A stretch of 20,156 nt of DNA, taken from positions 1-20,156 of the forward strand of contig JAITIS010000001.1 of the NCBI GenBank assembly GCA_031279305.1, given 5' to 3'. The position numbers and the translations under genes are program-made. A model generated the notes under the pieces. It did not search any database, was not told where the DNA came from, and saw only the letters and a list, made by a program, of their open reading frames with translations. This document shows, in pieces, positions 16,424 to 20,156 of this stretch. The stretch comes from Candidatus Margulisiibacteriota bacterium (GTDB taxonomy: Bacteria > Margulisbacteria > Termititenacia > Termititenacales > Termititenacaceae). Position 1 is the stretch's first letter; each line of letters begins with the position of its first letter.

Positions 16424-17563
16424 TTACTGAAACACCGCCAGTAAAATTCCGGCCACCACCGCGGAACCAATAACGCCCGCCACATTCGGCCCCATCGCGT
16501 GCATCATCAGGAAATTCTGCGGGTCGGCTTCCAGCCCGACTTTATTGGACACGCGGGCGGCCATAGGCACGGCAGACACGCCTGCTGAGCCGATAAGCGG
16601 ATTTATTTTTTGTTTGGAAAATAAATTCATAAATCTGGCCATCAAAACTCCGGCCCCGGAACCCACCGTAAAAGCGCAGAGCCCCAGCAGGATGATCCCG
16701 ACAGTCTGGATGTTTAAGAACGCGCCGGCTTCCAGTTTGGAGCCGACCGCCAATCCCAGCAGAATGGTCACTATATTGATCAACGCGTTTTTGGCCGTGT
16801 CGGCGAGACGGCTGGTTTGGCCGCATTCGTTGAGCAGATTGCCAAACATCAGCGCGCCGATGAGCGGGGCCGCCGACGGGATAAACAGGGCGCAGAGCGC
16901 CAGCACGACCAGCGGAAAAATTATTTTTTCCAGCCGGCTGACGTGGCGCAGCTGGCTCATCTTGATTTGGCGTTCAGCCGGCGTGGTCAGCCAGCGCATT
17001 ATCGGCGGCTGGATGATCGGCACCAGCGCCATATAAGAATAAGCGGCAACGGCTATGGCGCCGAGCAGCTCCGGGGCCAGCCGGGTGGTCACAAAAATCG
17101 CGGTGGGGCCGTCCGCGCCGCCGATGATGCCGATAGAGGCGGCCTGCTTGAGCGTGAAATTCATACCGGGCAGGCACACCGCGCCGATCAGGGTGGTAAA
17201 TATGCCGAACTGCGCCGCGCCGCCCAGCAGAGCCAGCCGGGGGTTGGCGATTAACGGCCCAAAATCGGTCATAGCCCCGACACCGATGAAAATCAACAAC
17301 GGGAAAAGCCCGGTGCTGATGCCGGCGTTGTAGACATACCACAAAAAACCGCCCTCATCTATGATCCCGGCGAGCGGTATATTGGAGAGCAGGCCGCCGA
17401 ACCCGATCGGCACCAGAAGCAGCGGTTCAAACCCTCTGACTATGGCCAGATAGAGCAGGACAAAACAAATGCCGATCATTAGCAGATTGTTCCAGTGAAA
17501 ATTCAGCAATCCCGTGCCGGTCAGAATATTTTGGAGCAAATGTCCGGTATTCAGCGCATCCAT
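16424..17563 (-). CDS. oadB: Na+-pumping decarboxylase beta subunit (OadB type)
   Basis: A 379-residue integral membrane protein. It decarboxylates the carboxybiotin formed on OadA and uses the energy to pump Na+ out of the cell. The key motif GGADGPTAIF (148-157) includes D151, equivalent to the essential aspartate of Klebsiella OadB. It is followed by AYSYMALVPIIQPPIMR (174-190), and later by FGNLLNECG and a GAGVLMARF segment, all conserved in OadB, MmdB and GcdB. Beta subunits of oxaloacetate, methylmalonyl-CoA and glutaconyl-CoA decarboxylases are alike, so the substrate is set by the alpha subunit. The ATG at 17563 lies 3 bp after the oadA stop codon (17569-17567), showing tight coupling. 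The length is somewhat shorter than the Klebsiella protein, but all core motifs are present. Confidence 0.95.
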   Translation of the reverse strand: MDALNTGHLLQNILTGTGLLNFHWNNLLMIGICFVLLYLAIVRGFEPLLLVPIGFGGLLSNIPLAGIIDEGGFLWYVYNAGISTGLFPLLIFIGVGAMTDFGPLIANPRLALLGGAAQFGIFTTLIGAVCLPGMNFTLKQAASIGIIGGADGPTAIFVTTRLAPELLGAIAVAAYSYMALVPIIQPPIMRWLTTPAERQIKMSQLRHVSRLEKIIFPLVVLALCALFIPSAAPLIGALMFGNLLNECGQTSRLADTAKNALINIVTILLGLAVGSKLEAGAFLNIQTVGIILLGLCAFTVGSGAGVLMARFMNLFSKQKINPLIGSAGVSAVPMAARVSNKVGLEADPQNFLMMHAMGPNVAGVIGSAVVAGILLAVFQ

Positions 17564-17566
17564 TTT

Positions 17567-19351
17567 TTAACCTAGCTGCGCCAGCGCCTGTCCGCTGACC
17601 ACCGCGTCGCCGGCCTTGACCCTGACCGCGAGCAGCACGCCGTCGCGCGGCGCCTTGATCTCCGTTTCCATTTTCATCGCCTCGATGACAAACAATAAAT
17701 CGTTTTTGACCACCCGTTTGCCGGCCTCGCGCGCCACTTTGAGTATGGTGCCGGGAAACGGCGATTTTACATCTGTGGTTTCCACGCCGTGGTCGATAGG
17801 CTGGACGGTCGTGTCGGCGATTTGGGCCTCCACCTTTACGTCATATTTTTTGCCGTCCACCGTGGCTATGCCGTTCTGATAAATAACCGGATGTTTTTTG
17901 CCGTTGACTGTGACGATGAAACTGTCCGTTTTTTCTTTTTTAGTGCGTTCGATCTTGCGCACGCCGATCTTGCCCTCGCCCTTGAGGAAAGCCAAGCCTT
18001 TTTCTTTGCAGGCCGCGGCGATGAAAATATTTTCCTCCGTGTCCGGCAGTCCGGCGTCGGCCAGCATTTTCTTGGCGGCCATAATGCCTTTGGCCGGGTC
18101 TTTTTCGTTGATGTCCACAACTTTTTCCGCGGTGCGGGGCAGTTTCATTTTTTCCTCGGCCAGCTTGATCAGCGTCTCATCCGGCGCCGCGGGCGTTTTG
18201 CCGAAATAACCCAAAATCATCCGGCCGTAGCCGTCCGCAAATTTTTCCCAGGGGCCGAACATCACGTTATTGAAAGCTTGCTGAAAATAAAACTGCGACA
18301 CCGGCGTGACCGAGGTGCCAAAACCGCCGCGGCGCACGACTTCGCCCATCGCTTTGATTATGGCGGGGTATTTGTCCAGCAGGCCGTTGTCGCGCAGCAT
18401 CTGAGTATTGGCGGTCAGCGCGCCGCCCGGCATCGGCGAGAACGGAATGAGCGGCGAGACGGCCAGCGCTTCCGGCGGCACGAAATAATCCTTGAGACAT
18501 TCGGTCAGAACTTCCTCGGCTTTGAGTATCCGGTCTGGATTTAGGCCCAAATCGTATTCACTGCCCTTGAGCGCGTGGCGCATCGTCAGGATGTCCGGCG
18601 AGCAGGTGCCGCCCGACACCGGGGCGAGCGACAGGTCTATGCTGTCCGCGCCGGCCTCGATGGCGGCCAGATAGGCGGCCACCGAAATGCCCGCCGTCTC
18701 GTGCGTGTGAAAACTAATCGGTATTTTTTTGTCCAGCAGCTTGCGGGCCATTTTGAGCGTTTCGTGGACTTTGCGCGGATTGCTCGTGCCGGAAGCGTCC
18801 TTGAAGCACAGCGCGGCGTAGGGTATGCCGGAGTCCAGTATCCGGCGCAGGGTCTTTTCGTAGAAAGCCACATCGTGCGCGCCCTCGCAGCCCGGCGGCA
18901 GGTCCATCATCGTTATGGCTATTTCGTGCCGGAGACCGTTGTCCGCGATGCATTTGCCGCTGTATTCCAGATTGTCCACGTCGTTGAGCGCGTCAAAATT
19001 GCGTATCGTGGTCGCGCCGTATTTCTTAAAGAGTTTGGCGTGCAGGCTGATGATGTCGCGCGGCTGGGATTCCAGCCCCACCACGTTTACGCCTCTGGCG
19101 AGGGTTTGCAGATCGGCTTCCGGTCCGGCCAGCTCGCGGAATTTGGCCATATTTTCAAAAGCGTTTTCATTGGCGTAAAAAAACGAGCTCTGGAACAACG
19201 CGCCGCCGCCAAACTCAAAATGCTTGAGGCCGGCCTCGACTGCGGCCTCCAGAGCGGGCAGATAGTCTTTCATAAAAACTCTGGCGCCGAACACCGATTG
19301 AAAACCGTCGCGGAAAGCGGTGCACATAACATTGATTCTTTTCTTTGCCAT
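17567..19351 (-). CDS. oadA: Biotin-dependent carboxyltransferase (OadA / pyruvate carboxylase B-type alpha subunit)
   Basis: A 594-residue cytosolic subunit in three parts: an HMGL-like carboxyltransferase barrel (about 1-290), a PYC/OADA connecting domain (about 300-470), and a C-terminal biotinyl domain with EAMKMET, the biotinylated lysine being K560, 34 residues from the end. Catalytic and metal-site features are present: FRDGFQS (13-19), the CFKDASG lysine (K184) and the FHTHET pair (H215, H217). The N-terminus differs from the classic form: where Klebsiella-type enzymes have a WGGATF motif, this one has FEFGGGALF. The substrate could therefore be oxaloacetate or another 2-oxoacid or acyl-CoA. 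A strong GGAGG precedes the ATG at 19351. The gene lies between oadG and oadB, and birA upstream supplies the ligase for K560. Confidence 0.88.
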   Translation of the reverse strand: MAKKRINVMCTAFRDGFQSVFGARVFMKDYLPALEAAVEAGLKHFEFGGGALFQSSFFYANENAFENMAKFRELAGPEADLQTLARGVNVVGLESQPRDIISLHAKLFKKYGATTIRNFDALNDVDNLEYSGKCIADNGLRHEIAITMMDLPPGCEGAHDVAFYEKTLRRILDSGIPYAALCFKDASGTSNPRKVHETLKMARKLLDKKIPISFHTHETAGISVAAYLAAIEAGADSIDLSLAPVSGGTCSPDILTMRHALKGSEYDLGLNPDRILKAEEVLTECLKDYFVPPEALAVSPLIPFSPMPGGALTANTQMLRDNGLLDKYPAIIKAMGEVVRRGGFGTSVTPVSQFYFQQAFNNVMFGPWEKFADGYGRMILGYFGKTPAAPDETLIKLAEEKMKLPRTAEKVVDINEKDPAKGIMAAKKMLADAGLPDTEENIFIAAACKEKGLAFLKGEGKIGVRKIERTKKEKTDSFIVTVNGKKHPVIYQNGIATVDGKKYDVKVEAQIADTTVQPIDHGVETTDVKSPFPGTILKVAREAGKRVVKNDLLFVIEAMKMETEIKAPRDGVLLAVRVKAGDAVVSGQALAQLG

Positions 19352-19363
19352 AAGCTCGCCTCC

Positions 19364-19561
19364 TTACTGCAGACTGGTGACCGCGGCCGCTATTGCCGCG
19401 ACTATTTCAGTTTCTTCACCGCCGCCGGACAGGACAGCTGGTTCTGTAAAAAATCTGGCCGCCACCGCGCCCAAAAGACTGATAGCCCAGACCATTATGA
19501 GCAGGAAAATAAAAGTCACGCCCATTCCCACAACAGTCAGCCGCACTGCGCTAAACCACAT
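19364..19561 (-). CDS. oadG: Na+-pumping decarboxylase gamma subunit (OadG type)
   Basis: A 65-residue single-span membrane protein. One hydrophobic helix (about 5-37, RLTVVGMGVTFIFLLIMVWA) is followed by a short, acidic, Ala-rich cytoplasmic tail, the layout of the OAD_gamma family. It anchors the alpha subunit to the membrane beta subunit and stabilises the complex. The tail is short and lacks the His-rich zinc-binding end known from Klebsiella OadG. The ATG at 19561 has a GGAG 6 nt upstream and overlaps the birA stop codon region by 11 bp, implying translational coupling. oadA starts 12 bp after its stop. Confidence 0.85.
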   Translation of the reverse strand: MWFSAVRLTVVGMGVTFIFLLIMVWAISLLGAVAARFFTEPAVLSGGGEETEIVAAIAAAVTSLQ

Positions 19562-20156
19562 AAATATCTCCCGCCAGCACTTTTTCCAGACCCCGGGCAG
19601 TTTCGATTATTAACGCCCCGTCATCATCGACACTAAGCACCGTGCCGTCAAACTCTTTCTGAATAGTCTGCACGCGCACTTTGGCCCCAATTATATGCAG
19701 TTCATTCTGCCAGATTTGGCGCAAAGAGGCAAACCCGCGCTCTAAAACGTGCTCATAAAAAACAAAAAAATTTTCCAGTATTTCGTTCAGTATTTTGTCT
19801 CTGTCAAACAGCTGTCCGGTTTCCGCCAGCATAGACGTCGCCGGCCGGCCGACGTCCTCCAAAAGTTTTTTTTTCATATTTACGTTTACGCCTATGCCGA
19901 TGACCAGTCCGCCGCTGCTGGCTTCGGCCAGTATGCCGCAGATTTTGCGGCCTCCCGCCAGCACATCATTCGGCCATTTTAACTCTGCGGCGGTATTGTT
20001 TTTTTGCAGGGTTTCTTTGACAGCCAGCGCGGCCAGTATAGTCAGCAGGGCGGGTTTATCGGTCAGCTCCTTGAGAATGATCGAGCAATAAATATTCTGT
20101 CCAGCCGGCGACAGCCAGTGCCTGTCGAGCCGCCCGCGCCCCGCGGTCTGCTCCTC
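19551..20156 (-). CDS. birA: Biotin-[acetyl-CoA-carboxylase] ligase BirA, C-terminal part (5' end outside window)
   Basis: The minus-strand frame is open from the window edge (20156) to the TAG at 19553-19551, giving 201 residues; the N-terminus lies beyond the window. The catalytic core is clear: EEQTAGRGRLDRHW (biotin/ATP loop), NIYCSIIL, KWPNDVLAGGRKICGILAE and LVIGIGVNVN. A small C-terminal SH3-like domain follows (KVRVQTIQKEFDGTVLSVDDDG). The enzyme makes biotinyl-AMP and attaches biotin to a lysine, most likely K560 of OadA encoded just downstream. Whether an N-terminal DNA-binding domain (regulatory BirA) is present cannot be seen. The 11-bp overlap with oadG places it in the oad operon. 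Confidence 0.95.
   Translation of the reverse strand, partial: EEQTAGRGRLDRHWLSPAGQNIYCSIILKELTDKPALLTILAALAVKETLQKNNTAAELKWPNDVLAGGRKICGILAEASSGGLVIGIGVNVNMKKKLLEDVGRPATSMLAETGQLFDRDKILNEILENFFVFYEHVLERGFASLRQIWQNELHIIGAKVRVQTIQKEFDGTVLSVDDDGALIIETARGLEKVLAGDIYVV

Noticed and set aside
17789..18544. Long plus-strand frame opposite oadA (251 residues) and a 353-residue one at 18575-19636
   Set aside because: They are antisense to the well-conserved oadA and oadG, rich in Phe, His, Arg and Gly from reversed codons, and match no family.

Overview
The window looks like a chromosome segment of an uncultivated or poorly characterised anaerobic fermenting bacterium. Most genes are GC-rich (roughly 50-60% by eye). 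The window encodes a [FeFe]-hydrogenase maturase (HydF), ferrous iron uptake (FeoAB) and a sodium-pumping biotin-dependent decarboxylase (OadGAB), a combination typical of anaerobes. I cannot name a phylum from the sequence alone.

Layout. Bases 1-1929 (+): the 3' part of a DUF1538 membrane protein and, 10 bp after it, a soluble protein that I read as three tandem PII-like modules. Bases 1910-3990 (-): feoA-feoB, overlapping by 4 bp. Its promoter is overlapped by one copy, and followed by a second copy, of the same inverted repeat, which looks like an iron or metal repressor operator. Bases 4100-6010 (-): an MscS-type channel and an AI-2E/PerM-family permease in one operon. Base 6042 onward (+): hydF, divergent from the channel gene and sharing a palindrome that carries a -10 box on each strand. 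Bases 7327-7767 (-): a small gene of unknown function that overlaps the hydF 3' end. Base 7869 onward (+): a MATE transporter with a TTG start behind a run of eight G.

Bases 9245-12226 (-) hold one very AT-rich single-chain restriction-modification enzyme (type IIG style) next to the initiator tRNA gene (12288-12364, -). It looks like a horizontally acquired defence gene at a tRNA locus. Bases 12508-15198 (+): a large UPF0182 membrane protein. Bases 15314-16402 (+): an AT-richer, probably exported protein with weak TraB/GumN (Tiki)-like features. Bases 16424-20156 (-): the operon birA (partial)-oadG-oadA-oadB, in which the biotin ligase sits directly upstream of its likely substrate OadA.

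The most interesting items are the triple PII-like protein paired with a DUF1538 transporter, the twin operator at feo, several genes whose -10-like box lies only 7-9 nt before the start codon (possible leaderless mRNAs), HydF with a degenerate G4 motif, and the uncharacterised 362-residue protein. No CRISPR array, transposase, phage gene or rRNA was seen.
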